DNA of 64,000 nucleotides from Lachnospiraceae bacterium (GTDB lineage: Bacteria; Bacillota; Clostridia; Lachnospirales; Lachnospiraceae): contig CP107199.1 in the NCBI GenBank assembly GCA_025758065.1, positions 310,001 to 374,000 on the forward strand, in the 5' to 3' direction. The position numbers were made by a program, and so were the translations under genes. The notes under the pieces were generated by a model that had not been told where the DNA came from, made no database searches, and saw only the letters and a program-made list of their open reading frames with translations. How positions within the stretch are numbered: position 1 is the stretch's first letter; each line of letters begins with the position of its first letter. Positions 26,000 to 33,526 of the stretch are shown piece by piece.

Positions 26000-26074
26000 G
26001 GGTCCCAAGGTCATAAATCCTCCTGCAAGCAAGCTTGCAACGGATTTATGACCTTTTGACCCTGGTATCATCAT
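26000..26074. repeat. R4 long palindrome, copy 1
   Basis: Arms GGGTCCCAAGGTCATAAATCC and GGATTTATGACCTTTTGACCC around GCAAGCAAGCTTGC. A copy about 95% identical in the opposite orientation is at 57484-57566. Confidence 0.85.
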
Positions 26075-26159
26075 ATATACGTCCAACACATTACTTACTG
26101 CTCCGGGTGCAATTTCTTTGCTTCAAACTTCTTCCCTGTGTAAATAGATGGCATCTGCC

Positions 26160-26197
26160 AAAAAAACCTGCATCAGTGCCTAAACACCAATACAGGT
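26160..26197 (-). terminator. Terminator downstream of the racemase gene
   Basis: Minus strand ACCTGTATTGGTG ... CACTGATGCAGGT followed by seven T. Confidence 0.8.
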
Positions 26198-26204
26198 CTC
26201 AAAA

Positions 26205-26897
26205 TTAATCTTCCATTGCAATCTTTGCCGCTCTCTTTGCATGAATCACAGTTGTGTCAAATACAGGAATAGAAACATCGGACTGACTGATCAAAAGGCC
26301 TATCTCCGTACAGCCTAAAATAACACCATCAGCTCCTTTTTCTTTCAATTTTTCAATAATATCCTGAAATTTTTTCCGGGACTCTTCCGTTATTGTTCCT
26401 ACGCATAGTTCATTAAAAATAATGGAATTTACCGTTTCTATTTCACTCTCTTTTGGGATCAGTACATCGATTCCTCTGTCCACCAGTCTTTTTTTATAAA
26501 AATCCTGTGTCATTGTATATTTGGTTCCCAGAAGTCCTACCCGTTTAATACGCGCTTTATCCAGTTCATCTGCAGTAGCATCTGCAATATGTATGATCGG
26601 AACCTTTATCATAGACGCGATCTGAGGTGCTACCTTATGCATGGTATTGGTGCAGATCAGGATAAAATCTGCGCCGGCTGTTTCAAGTGCCTGTGCAGCT
26701 TTTCCCAGGATCTCACCGCTTTCTTCCCATCTATTTTCGGACTGGCATTTTTCTATTTCATCAAATTCAACGCTGTAAAGAATGATCTTTGCTGAATGCA
26801 GTCCTCCCATTTTCTTCTTTACTTCTTCATTTATGATCCGGTAGTAGGGAATCGTACTTTCCCAGCTCATGCCACCGATCAACCCGATCGTTCTCAT
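26205..26897 (-). CDS. Aspartate/glutamate racemase family protein
   Basis: 230 residues of the RacX/YgeA group. PLP-independent racemase fold with the two catalytic cysteines in ILICTNTMH (about 83) and VILGCTEIGLL (about 194); N-terminal IGLIGGMSWEST is typical. Probably makes D-amino acids (D-Asp, D-Glu or others) for peptidoglycan or signalling. Transcribed alone, with R2 repeats upstream and a terminator downstream. Confidence 0.92.
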   Translation of the reverse strand: MRTIGLIGGMSWESTIPYYRIINEEVKKKMGGLHSAKIILYSVEFDEIEKCQSENRWEESGEILGKAAQALETAGADFILICTNTMHKVAPQIASMIKVPIIHIADATADELDKARIKRVGLLGTKYTMTQDFYKKRLVDRGIDVLIPKESEIETVNSIIFNELCVGTITEESRKKFQDIIEKLKEKGADGVILGCTEIGLLISQSDVSIPVFDTTVIHAKRAAKIAMED

Positions 26898-26926
26898 ATT
26901 TTTACCCCCTCAATATCTTTTTCATT

Positions 26927-27083
26927 CTGCTGGCGCAGCCGCTTGTTTTTCCCTGTGTTCTCGTCCACTCACGAATCCCGCGCATTCGCGCTCTACTGCC
27001 TGCTTTCGCAGGCGGAACCTTCGTTAATGGTCCAAGAAAAACAAATGCCACCTTCGGTGTCGCTTGTTTTTCTTTTGGACTCA
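26927..27083. repeat. R2 element, chimeric copy
   Basis: Starts with the remnant right half of a hairpin C (CTGCTGGCGCAG, then CGCTTGTTTTTCC), then ACGAATC, hairpins A and B, and a complete hairpin C (27029-27079). Its outer arms (ACGAATC and GGAACCT) do not match each other; each matches a different intact copy, so it looks like a recombinant between units. The 3' part is almost identical to the next copy. Confidence 0.8.
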
Positions 27084-27096
27084 TAAAATCTTATAC

Positions 27097-27208
27097 TCAG
27101 GTTCCCCGCGCATTCGCGCTCCACTGCCTGCTTTCGCAGGCGGAACCTTCGTTAATGGTCCAAGAAAAACAAATGCCACCTTCGGTGTCGCTTGTTTTTC
27201 TTTTGGAC
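27097..27208. repeat. R2 element, intact copy
   Basis: Outer stem AGGTTCC (27099-27105) with GGAACCT (27142-27148) enclosing hairpins CGCG-catt-CGCG and CCTGC-tttc-GCAGG, conserved linker TTCGTTAATG, then hairpin C 27158-27208 (GTCCAAGAAAAACAA ... TTGTTTTTCTTTTGGAC with a TTCG loop in CACC-ttcg-GGTG). It ends 3 bp before the response regulator stop codon and may serve as its terminator. Confidence 0.85.
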
Positions 27209-27211
27209 TCA

Positions 27212-27901
27212 TTATATCTTAAATCTGTATCCTACGCCCCAGATTGTTTCTATATACTGAGGCTTTGCTGTATTAAACTCAATTTTTTCCCTGATCTTCT
27301 TAATATGCACAGTAACTGTAGCGATATCTCCAATAGACTCCATATCCCAGATTTTGGAGAAAAGCTCTTCTTTCGTAAATACGTGATTAGGATTCTGGGC
27401 AAGGAAGGAAAGCAGGTCAAATTCCTTTGTTGTAAAGGTCTTTTCTTCCCCATTGACCCATACTCTTCTGGCAGTCTTATCGATCTTTAAACCACGGATC
27501 TCAATGATCTCGTTTGACGGCTGGCCACTTCCTACCAGCCGCTCATATCTTGCCATATGCGCTTTTACTCTGGCTACCATCTCACTTGGACTGAATGGCT
27601 TTGTAATATAGTCATCTGCTCCTAGACCCAGACCGCGGATCTTGTCAATATCTTCTTTCTTTGCGGAAACCATGATGATAGGGGTGTTTTTTATCTCACG
27701 TACACGGCGGCAGATTTCAAACCCATCTGTTCCCGGAAGCATCAGATCCAGGATCAACAGGTCATATTCCTCCTTTAATGCCCGTTCCAAGCCGTCTGTC
27801 CCATTATTTTCTATCTCCACTTCAAAGCCTGACAGTTCCAGATAATCCTTTTCCAGCTCTGCAATGCTTTCCTCATCTTCTACGATCAGTATTTTGCTCA
27901 T
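27212..27901 (-). CDS. OmpR/PhoB-family response regulator
   Basis: 229 residues. Receiver domain (about 1-115) with acidic pocket EDEE, phospho-acceptor D in LLILDLMLPG (about 52) and Lys in ITKPFSP (about 101); C-terminal winged helix (about 128-228; FTTKEFDLLSFLAQNPNHVF). Its start overlaps the histidine kinase stop by four bases (ATGA), so the two are translationally coupled. Regulon unknown. Confidence 0.96.
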   Translation of the reverse strand: MSKILIVEDEESIAELEKDYLELSGFEVEIENNGTDGLERALKEEYDLLILDLMLPGTDGFEICRRVREIKNTPIIMVSAKKEDIDKIRGLGLGADDYITKPFSPSEMVARVKAHMARYERLVGSGQPSNEIIEIRGLKIDKTARRVWVNGEEKTFTTKEFDLLSFLAQNPNHVFTKEELFSKIWDMESIGDIATVTVHIKKIREKIEFNTAKPQYIETIWGVGYRFKI

Positions 27902-29394
27902 TCCTGAATAACCTCCTGATATTTTCTTAAAACAAAGTGCACCTCTGTTCCGATCCCTTCTTTACTGGTGGCCCAGATACGGCCGCCGTGGTCTTCAATG
28001 ATCTTGCGCACAATAGACAGTCCAATGCCGCTTCCACCCTGAGAAGAATTTCTGGAAGAATCCGTACGGTAGAACCGGTCAAAGATATTAGGCAGATCCT
28101 TTGCAGCAATGCCTTTTCCATTATCTTCGATCTCTACCTGGATGAAATCCCCGTCATCCTTGATACGGATATTGATAATGCCCTTTTTCTTGTCCAGATA
28201 TTTCACAGAATTACCAATGATATTGTTGATCACACGCTTCATCTGCTCTGCATCGGCGATCACTACCACATCTTCATCTACATAGTTAAAATATCCCAGT
28301 TCAATACCTCTGGCTTCCATATCCAGTCCTACTTCTTCCACACAATCCCTGAAATACTGTGAAACGTTGATCTTTGAGAAAGTATAGGGGATCTTGTTTG
28401 TATCGATCTTGGAATAAAAGGTCAGCTCATCAATAAGACGGTCCATGTCATTGGCTTTATTATAAATAGTCCGGATATATTTATCCAGCTTTTCCGGTGA
28501 AGATGCCACTCCGTCCATAATACCTTCTACATAGCCCTTGATCGCCGTGATAGGAGTCTTTAAGTCATGGGAGATATTACTGATCAGCTCTTTGCTTTCT
28601 TTGTCATACTGGATTTTTTCCTCTGCGCTTTCTTTTAAACGCATACGCATTTCTTCGAAATCCTGGCACAAATGGCCGATCTCATCATCTGCATCCACAT
28701 CCAGGGTAAATTCCAGATTGCCGTCACGGATCTTCTTTGTGGCTTCCTGAAGCTTGTTTAATGGGCTTAGGATCGACTGATAGACCCAGAAAGTCAGGGT
28801 AATTCCAGCGATCAGAAGGATCATGACTCCTAAAAAGAGCATTTCCCTGATCATGTATTTTACTTCCGGCAGCAGATCATCCACATTGGAAATAATAAAT
28901 ACGCTTCCTTCTGTCTTATCTGGAAACTGAAAATCCATCTGCTTTACAAGATGCTGGCTCTCACCATCTAAGTATATACCACCCTCTAAATCTCCCTGAA
29001 GGATATCAAATTCTGGCAGCTGTTCACACAGCTGGGACTTATTTTCTTCATCTGTATCACCAAAATAAATGATATCTGTTCCTTTACGCACTACCAGATA
29101 GGCGTAATGCTTCTGAAGTTCTGCATTAACCTCATCTAAGTGGCCTGTATCTTCATATAATTCCGGCTTCTTATCCAGCTCTTCCCGGATCACCTGCTGT
29201 ACCCGGCGGGTCAGACGGTTAAACACCTGTGTCGAATTTCCGCTTAAAAGATCTACCTGTTCTGTCAGTCCATACTCTTTTGTAAAGGAACGTGCCTGAT
29301 GATCATTGATGGCAAAAAAGGACACAAAGATCAGAATCATAGGAACAATAGTGATGATCATAAATGCAACCGCCAAGCGGGTCTTTAATTTCAT
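27898..29394 (-). CDS. Membrane sensor histidine kinase
   Basis: About 498 residues. TM1 (about 7-28), extracytoplasmic sensor (about 30-200), TM2 (about 203-225), HAMP (about 226-280), HisKA with phospho-His in ISHDLKTPITAIKGYVEG (about 300), HATPase_c with NNIIGNSVKYLD, DNGKGI and GGSGIGLSIV. The start is 29394 (MKLKTRLAVAF, GGAGGT box); the longer open frame to 29526 is only translation of an R2 repeat. Cognate of the response regulator that overlaps its end. Confidence 0.95.
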   Translation of the reverse strand: MKLKTRLAVAFMIITIVPMILIFVSFFAINDHQARSFTKEYGLTEQVDLLSGNSTQVFNRLTRRVQQVIREELDKKPELYEDTGHLDEVNAELQKHYAYLVVRKGTDIIYFGDTDEENKSQLCEQLPEFDILQGDLEGGIYLDGESQHLVKQMDFQFPDKTEGSVFIISNVDDLLPEVKYMIREMLFLGVMILLIAGITLTFWVYQSILSPLNKLQEATKKIRDGNLEFTLDVDADDEIGHLCQDFEEMRMRLKESAEEKIQYDKESKELISNISHDLKTPITAIKGYVEGIMDGVASSPEKLDKYIRTIYNKANDMDRLIDELTFYSKIDTNKIPYTFSKINVSQYFRDCVEEVGLDMEARGIELGYFNYVDEDVVVIADAEQMKRVINNIIGNSVKYLDKKKGIINIRIKDDGDFIQVEIEDNGKGIAAKDLPNIFDRFYRTDSSRNSSQGGSGIGLSIVRKIIEDHGGRIWATSKEGIGTEVHFVLRKYQEVIQE

Positions 29395-29410
29395 GGATAT
29401 ACCTCCGGTT

Positions 29411-29515
29411 TGTCGCAGCCAAGACTCAGGTTCCCCCCGCTTGTGTGCTCTGATTCCTGCCGTGGCAGGCGGGATCTTCGTTAATGTCTTGTTTTTTTCC
29501 CTGGGCTCATTATAT
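29411..29515. repeat. R2 element, degenerate copy
   Basis: ACTCAGGTTCCCCCCGC ... CCTGC-cgtg-GCAGG ... GGGATCTTCGTTAATG, then a truncated hairpin C half (TCTTGTTTTTTTCC). It lies immediately upstream of the kinase RBS and produces the spurious N-terminal extension of that ORF. Confidence 0.7.
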
Positions 29516-29520
29516 CTTAT

Positions 29521-29640
29521 ACTCACGAATCCCGCGCATTCGCGCTCTACTGCCTACTTTCGCAGGCGATTCGTTCGTTAATGGCTTGTGAAAAACAAAT
29601 GTCTGCTGCGCAGCCGCTTGTTTTTCCCTGCGCTCATTAT
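29521..29640. repeat. R2 element, intact copy with alternative outer stem
   Basis: Outer stem ACGAATC (29525-29531) with GATTCGT (29568-29574), hairpin A, hairpin B CCTAC-tttc-GCAGG, linker TTCGTTAATGG, hairpin C with inner stem GTCTGC-tgc-GCAGCC and arms AAAAACAA/TTGTTTTT. The outer stem differs at both arms from the 27099 copy but still pairs. Confidence 0.85.
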
Positions 29641-29676
29641 ACCATACTTATTGGATCCCGTTTATAAAATCATTCT

Positions 29677-29717
29677 AAAAAATGCCCTCTTCCCAATAAC
29701 AGGAAAGCGGGCATTTT
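29677..29717 (-). terminator. glyS terminator
   Basis: Minus strand AAAATGCCCGCTTTCC ... GGGAAGAGGGCATTTTTT; a stem of about 14 bp with T-run, about 50 bp after the glyS stop. Confidence 0.85.
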
Positions 29718-29765
29718 AAATTTAAATATAATGTTATAAGGCAGATGCAAATAATATTTACATTA

Positions 29766-31154
29766 TTAGAACATAAACTTGTCAGCAAAGTAATCCTTTA
29801 ACTCAGCGATCGGGATACGAACCTGCTCCATGGTATCTCTGTCACGGACAGTTACAGCATGGTCTTCTTCTGAATCGAAGTCGTAGGTTACGCAGAATGG
29901 AGTACCGATCTCATCCTGTCTTCTGTAACGCTTACCAATGTTGCCTCTGTCATCAAATTCACAGTTGAAATACTTGCTCAGCTCAGCATATACCTTTTCT
30001 GCTCCTTCATTTAACTTCTTGGACAGTGGCAGAACACCTACCTTTACAGGTGCCAGAGCAGGGTGGAAGTGAAGAACAGTTCTTACATCTCCTTCTCCGA
30101 TTTCCTCCTCGTCATACGCTGCACACAGGAATGCTAAGGTTACACGGTCAGCACCCAGTGAAGGCTCAATTACATATGGGATATACTTTTCCTTGCTCTC
30201 ATCATCAAAGTAAGTCATGTCCTGTCCGGATACAGTCTGATGCTGGGTCAGGTCATAATCAGTTCTGTCTGCAATACCCCAAAGCTCGCCCCAGCCAAAT
30301 GGAAACTGGAATTCCAGGTCAGTAGTAGCCTTGCTGTAGAAGCACAGCTCTTCCGGAGAATGATCTCTTGCACGCATCTCGTCTGGCTTGATGCCTAATT
30401 TCTGCAGCCAGTCAATACAATATTGCTTCCAGTAAGCAAACCATTCAAGGTCAGTACCTGGCTTGCAGAAGAATTCAAGTTCCATCTGCTCAAACTCTCT
30501 GGTACGGAAAGTAAAGTTGCCAGGTGTAATCTCGTTACGGAAGGACTTACCAATCTGTCCGATACCAAACGGAACTTTCTTTCTGGAAGTTCTCTGTACA
30601 TTCTTGAAGTTTACGAAAATACCCTGGGCAGTCTCCGGACGAAGATATACAGTATTTTTGGCATCCTCGGTTACACCCTGGAATGTTTTAAACATCAGGT
30701 TGAACTGACGGATATCTGTGAAATCATGGGCACCGCAGCTTGGGCAGCAGATATGCTTGTCTTCGATGTACTGCTTCATCTGTTCCTGGGACCAGCCATC
30801 TACAGAACCTTCCATCTCAATACCATGCTCATCGTTGTAATCTTCGATCAGCTTATCAGCACGGAAACGCTCTTTACACTGCTTACAGTCCATTAAAGGA
30901 TCTGAGAAACCACCCAGATGTCCGCTGGCTACCCATGTCTGGGAATTCATTAAGATAGCACAGTCAACACCTACGTTATAAGGGCTTTCCTGTACGAATT
31001 TCTGCCACCAGGCCTTCTTCACATTGTTCTTCAGCTCAACGCCCAGATTGCCGTAATCCCAGGTATTTGCAAGACCGCCATAGATCTCAGAACCCGGATA
31101 TACAAAACCTCTGTTTTTTGCAAGAGCTACGATTTTTTCCATTGTCTTTTCCAT
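29766..31154 (-). CDS. glyS: Glycyl-tRNA synthetase (single-chain class II)
   Basis: 462 residues. Motif 2 region GKSFRNEITPGNFTFRTREF and motif 3 region GADRVTLAFLCAAY; a zinc-binding CKQC ... CCPSCGA insertion (about 96-160); anticodon-binding domain at the C-terminus (about 365-460). The dimeric archaeal/Firmicutes-type enzyme, not the alpha2-beta2 form. RBS GAGAGG. No T-box fits in the 48 bp to the next gene upstream. Confidence 0.97.
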   Translation of the reverse strand: MEKTMEKIVALAKNRGFVYPGSEIYGGLANTWDYGNLGVELKNNVKKAWWQKFVQESPYNVGVDCAILMNSQTWVASGHLGGFSDPLMDCKQCKERFRADKLIEDYNDEHGIEMEGSVDGWSQEQMKQYIEDKHICCPSCGAHDFTDIRQFNLMFKTFQGVTEDAKNTVYLRPETAQGIFVNFKNVQRTSRKKVPFGIGQIGKSFRNEITPGNFTFRTREFEQMELEFFCKPGTDLEWFAYWKQYCIDWLQKLGIKPDEMRARDHSPEELCFYSKATTDLEFQFPFGWGELWGIADRTDYDLTQHQTVSGQDMTYFDDESKEKYIPYVIEPSLGADRVTLAFLCAAYDEEEIGEGDVRTVLHFHPALAPVKVGVLPLSKKLNEGAEKVYAELSKYFNCEFDDRGNIGKRYRRQDEIGTPFCVTYDFDSEEDHAVTVRDRDTMEQVRIPIAELKDYFADKFMF

Positions 31155-31202
31155 ATCAGTATCCTCTCTTTATATGATCTGCTTATCTGTAAACTGCCAT
31201 TT

Positions 31203-31793
31203 CTACTCAGTTACGATCACACTTGTTCCGGAACCTGTTTTAATAAAATGTCCGTCATTGACTGTACAGCTTCCGTCTGCATCCAGTATCTTTCCTTCTG
31301 TCTGTACCATTCCTTCTCCCTGTAGTACAACAGCAAAAGAACCATGGATCTCAATACCTGCAGCCTTCAGCTCTTCTGAAAGTTCCTCCGGTGTGCCGGT
31401 CTTGACCTCTGCAAATGGCATGGTATCATCTCCTGTTTCCCCGGCAAAATCCACAAGGCTTTCACCACTGTCATAAGAAGTAATAAGTACCGCTTTTCCA
31501 TTTTCCAGACTTCCTGAAACCAGAGTCACCGGCTCTTTTGAGTTTTCTGTTCCTTTGGCTTCATTATATTCCTTTATCTTTTCAGATGCAAAGTCTAAAA
31601 GTTCTTCTTTGGAATAACTGCCGCCTTCATAATGTTCCACGCTGACCCACTGAATACTGCCATCTTTTGTAATATAAAGACAGCTTTCTTCTGTTTCTGG
31701 TCCTTTTGCGTTTTTTGCAGATAAGCCTTCACAGCCTCCAAGCATAAGCACTGCTGTCACAGCAACAGCTGCTGCAAGAAGTTTTTTCTTCAT
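31203..31793 (-). CDS. Lipoprotein of unknown function
   Basis: About 196 residues. Signal peptide MKKKLLAAAVAVTAVLMLGG with lipobox LGGC (Cys 21), so it is anchored on the outer face of the membrane. The mature part is acidic with Gly-rich turns (EHYEGGSYSKEELLDFASEK) and no family I recognise. The start at 31793 is set by the signal peptide; 20 extra in-frame residues upstream are basic and lack an RBS. Lies between recO and glyS, same strand. Confidence 0.75.
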   Translation of the reverse strand: MKKKLLAAAVAVTAVLMLGGCEGLSAKNAKGPETEESCLYITKDGSIQWVSVEHYEGGSYSKEELLDFASEKIKEYNEAKGTENSKEPVTLVSGSLENGKAVLITSYDSGESLVDFAGETGDDTMPFAEVKTGTPEELSEELKAAGIEIHGSFAVVLQGEGMVQTEGKILDADGSCTVNDGHFIKTGSGTSVIVTE

Positions 31794-31869
31794 TCTCTTC
31801 TTTTTCCTTTCAGACATATGGCATATTATATCCTTTGAATAGCATAATTTCAAGCCCTTTAGCGCATTT

Positions 31870-32544
31870 TCAGCTAATAGGACTGGTCATTTTGCCTCCT
31901 GCAAGCACTTCTAAGATCTCCAAAGACTTAAACTCATGGTGTATGTACTCCTCCATGGCATGCTGTACTTCCCTGGAAAATTCCCTTAAGACATCTTCTT
32001 TTAGTGTAAATGTATACAGGGAACCTAATGGCGTTGCGATGACATACTGCCATGCATAGACACAAGACTCCGACACTCTTCCTTCCGGCTCCTGTGTATA
32101 CACGCCGTTAATGACCATGGCACGAAGCTCAAAAATGCGCCGTACCAACGGGTTGGGCAGAGCTTCTTTGCTTAATGCTTTTAAAGATACGTATAAAAGA
32201 TTTAAAAACTCTGTCCCGTCCATATTTTCATCAGAAAGCCAGGAAGCCACTTCCAGAAAATAAGCCCCATAGCAGGCCCCTTCCATGTCAGCAGACAATT
32301 CATCAAAATAATTGGTGATCTGCGCGGACTGAAGGTTATAGGCGGATCTGCCTTCATATACCTGAAAGGTTCCAAAAGAAAAAGGCCGGCTGGCTGCCAT
32401 AAGGCTGCTTCCCGGTCTTCTCACACCATGGGCAAATGCGGTTATCTTTCCTTTTTCCCGGGTCAGAAGTACTAGCCGTCTGTCATAGTCACCAGAGGGC
32501 GCACTTAAAAGGACCATTCCTGTAACATTTAAAACATCCCTCAT
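31870..32544 (-). CDS. recO: DNA repair protein RecO
   Basis: 224 residues. N-terminal OB fold (about 1-80; LLTREKGKITAFAHGVRRPG) and helical C-terminal domain. It loads RecA onto SSB-coated DNA with RecR. The zinc-binding CxxC...CxxC cluster of many RecO proteins is absent, and the protein is slightly short. Downstream of era with about 58 bp between, as often seen in Firmicutes. Confidence 0.9.
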   Translation of the reverse strand: MRDVLNVTGMVLLSAPSGDYDRRLVLLTREKGKITAFAHGVRRPGSSLMAASRPFSFGTFQVYEGRSAYNLQSAQITNYFDELSADMEGACYGAYFLEVASWLSDENMDGTEFLNLLYVSLKALSKEALPNPLVRRIFELRAMVINGVYTQEPEGRVSESCVYAWQYVIATPLGSLYTFTLKEDVLREFSREVQHAMEEYIHHEFKSLEILEVLAGGKMTSPIS

Positions 32545-32602
32545 GCCGCGCCCTCCTTTCTCATTTCATGTTCTCCTGGAATCTTTCTGTGCCTGATTCC
32601 TT

Positions 32603-33514
32603 TTATACGTCCTTCTGGTCGTATCCGTAATTTTTCATGTAAAGCTCACTGTCTCTCCACTCTTTTCTTACCTTTACCCAGAGCTGGAGATTTACTTTTG
32701 TCTCCATCATGTTTTCGATCTCGCGGCGGGCTACTGTTCCGATCTTCTTTAACATAGAGCCGCCTTTTCCGATGATAATACCCTTGTGGGACTCACGTTC
32801 GCAGACAATGCTTGCTTCAATATCAATAATGCCATTGGAACGCTCTTTCATCTGTTCAATAACAACGGCGATCCCATGAGGGATCTCATCATCTAACAGG
32901 CGCAGTGCTTTTTCACGGATCAGTTCTGCCGCGATCTGGCGCATTGGCTGGTCAGTTACTGTATCTTCATCATAAAACTGGGGGCCATAAGGCAGATACT
33001 TAAAGATCAGGTCTAAAAGCAGATCTGTATTTTTCTCCTTTAAAGCGGATAATGGCACAATTTCTGCGAAATTACATACATCTTTATAAGCAGCAATAAA
33101 AGTCAGTATCTCTTCCTGTACCTTAACAGTGTCGATCTTATTAATGACCAGTATCACCGGTGTGCTTACCTTAGAAAGCTGCTCTGCAATATGGCGCTCA
33201 CCTGCACCAATAAAAGTAGTCGGTTCTACCAGCCATAAAACCACATCAACTTCCTTTAACGTATGCTCAGCCACATTGACCATGTATTCACCCAGCTTGT
33301 TTTTTGCCTTGTGGATACCCGGTGTATCAAGGAAAATGATCTGTCCCCTGTCATCAGTGTAAACGGTCTGAATCCTGTTTCTGGTAGTCTGGGGCTTGTC
33401 AGAGGTGATCGCGATCTTCTGACCGATCAGATGATTCATCAGTGTGGACTTGCCAACATTTGGGCGTCCGATCAATGTTACAAATCCTGATTTTTTCTGT
33501 TTGTTTTCTTCCAT
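32603..33514 (-). CDS. era: GTPase Era
   Basis: 303 residues. G1 GRPNVGKST (about 17), G3 DTPG (about 64), G4 NKID (about 127), and a C-terminal KH domain (about 200-300; GIIIGKGGSMLKKIGTVARR). Binds the 3' end of 16S rRNA and assists 30S assembly. Twelve bp downstream of the M16C protease gene and upstream of recO. Confidence 0.97.
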   Translation of the reverse strand: MEENKQKKSGFVTLIGRPNVGKSTLMNHLIGQKIAITSDKPQTTRNRIQTVYTDDRGQIIFLDTPGIHKAKNKLGEYMVNVAEHTLKEVDVVLWLVEPTTFIGAGERHIAEQLSKVSTPVILVINKIDTVKVQEEILTFIAAYKDVCNFAEIVPLSALKEKNTDLLLDLIFKYLPYGPQFYDEDTVTDQPMRQIAAELIREKALRLLDDEIPHGIAVVIEQMKERSNGIIDIEASIVCERESHKGIIIGKGGSMLKKIGTVARREIENMMETKVNLQLWVKVRKEWRDSELYMKNYGYDQKDV

Positions 33515-33526
33515 TCTTTTCTCCTA

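Noticed and set aside
26902..27084. Small ORF in the R2 repeat (MSPKEKQATPKVAFVF...)
   Set aside because: It is a translation of hairpin C and linker. Nearly the same peptide appears from 62414 onward in another R2 copy, and no independent RBS or codon bias supports it.
26979..27212. Tandem 128-bp units that could suggest a CRISPR or minisatellite
   Set aside because: Only two units, no unique spacers, and each unit is internally palindromic; they match dispersed single copies elsewhere (R2 family).
29395..29526. N-terminal extension of the histidine kinase
   Set aside because: The added 44 residues come from R2 repeat DNA; the RBS and TM segment place the start at 29394.
31155..31202. T-box leader for glyS
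   Set aside because: Only 48 bp separate glyS from the upstream lipoprotein gene; no specifier stem or T-box motif is present.
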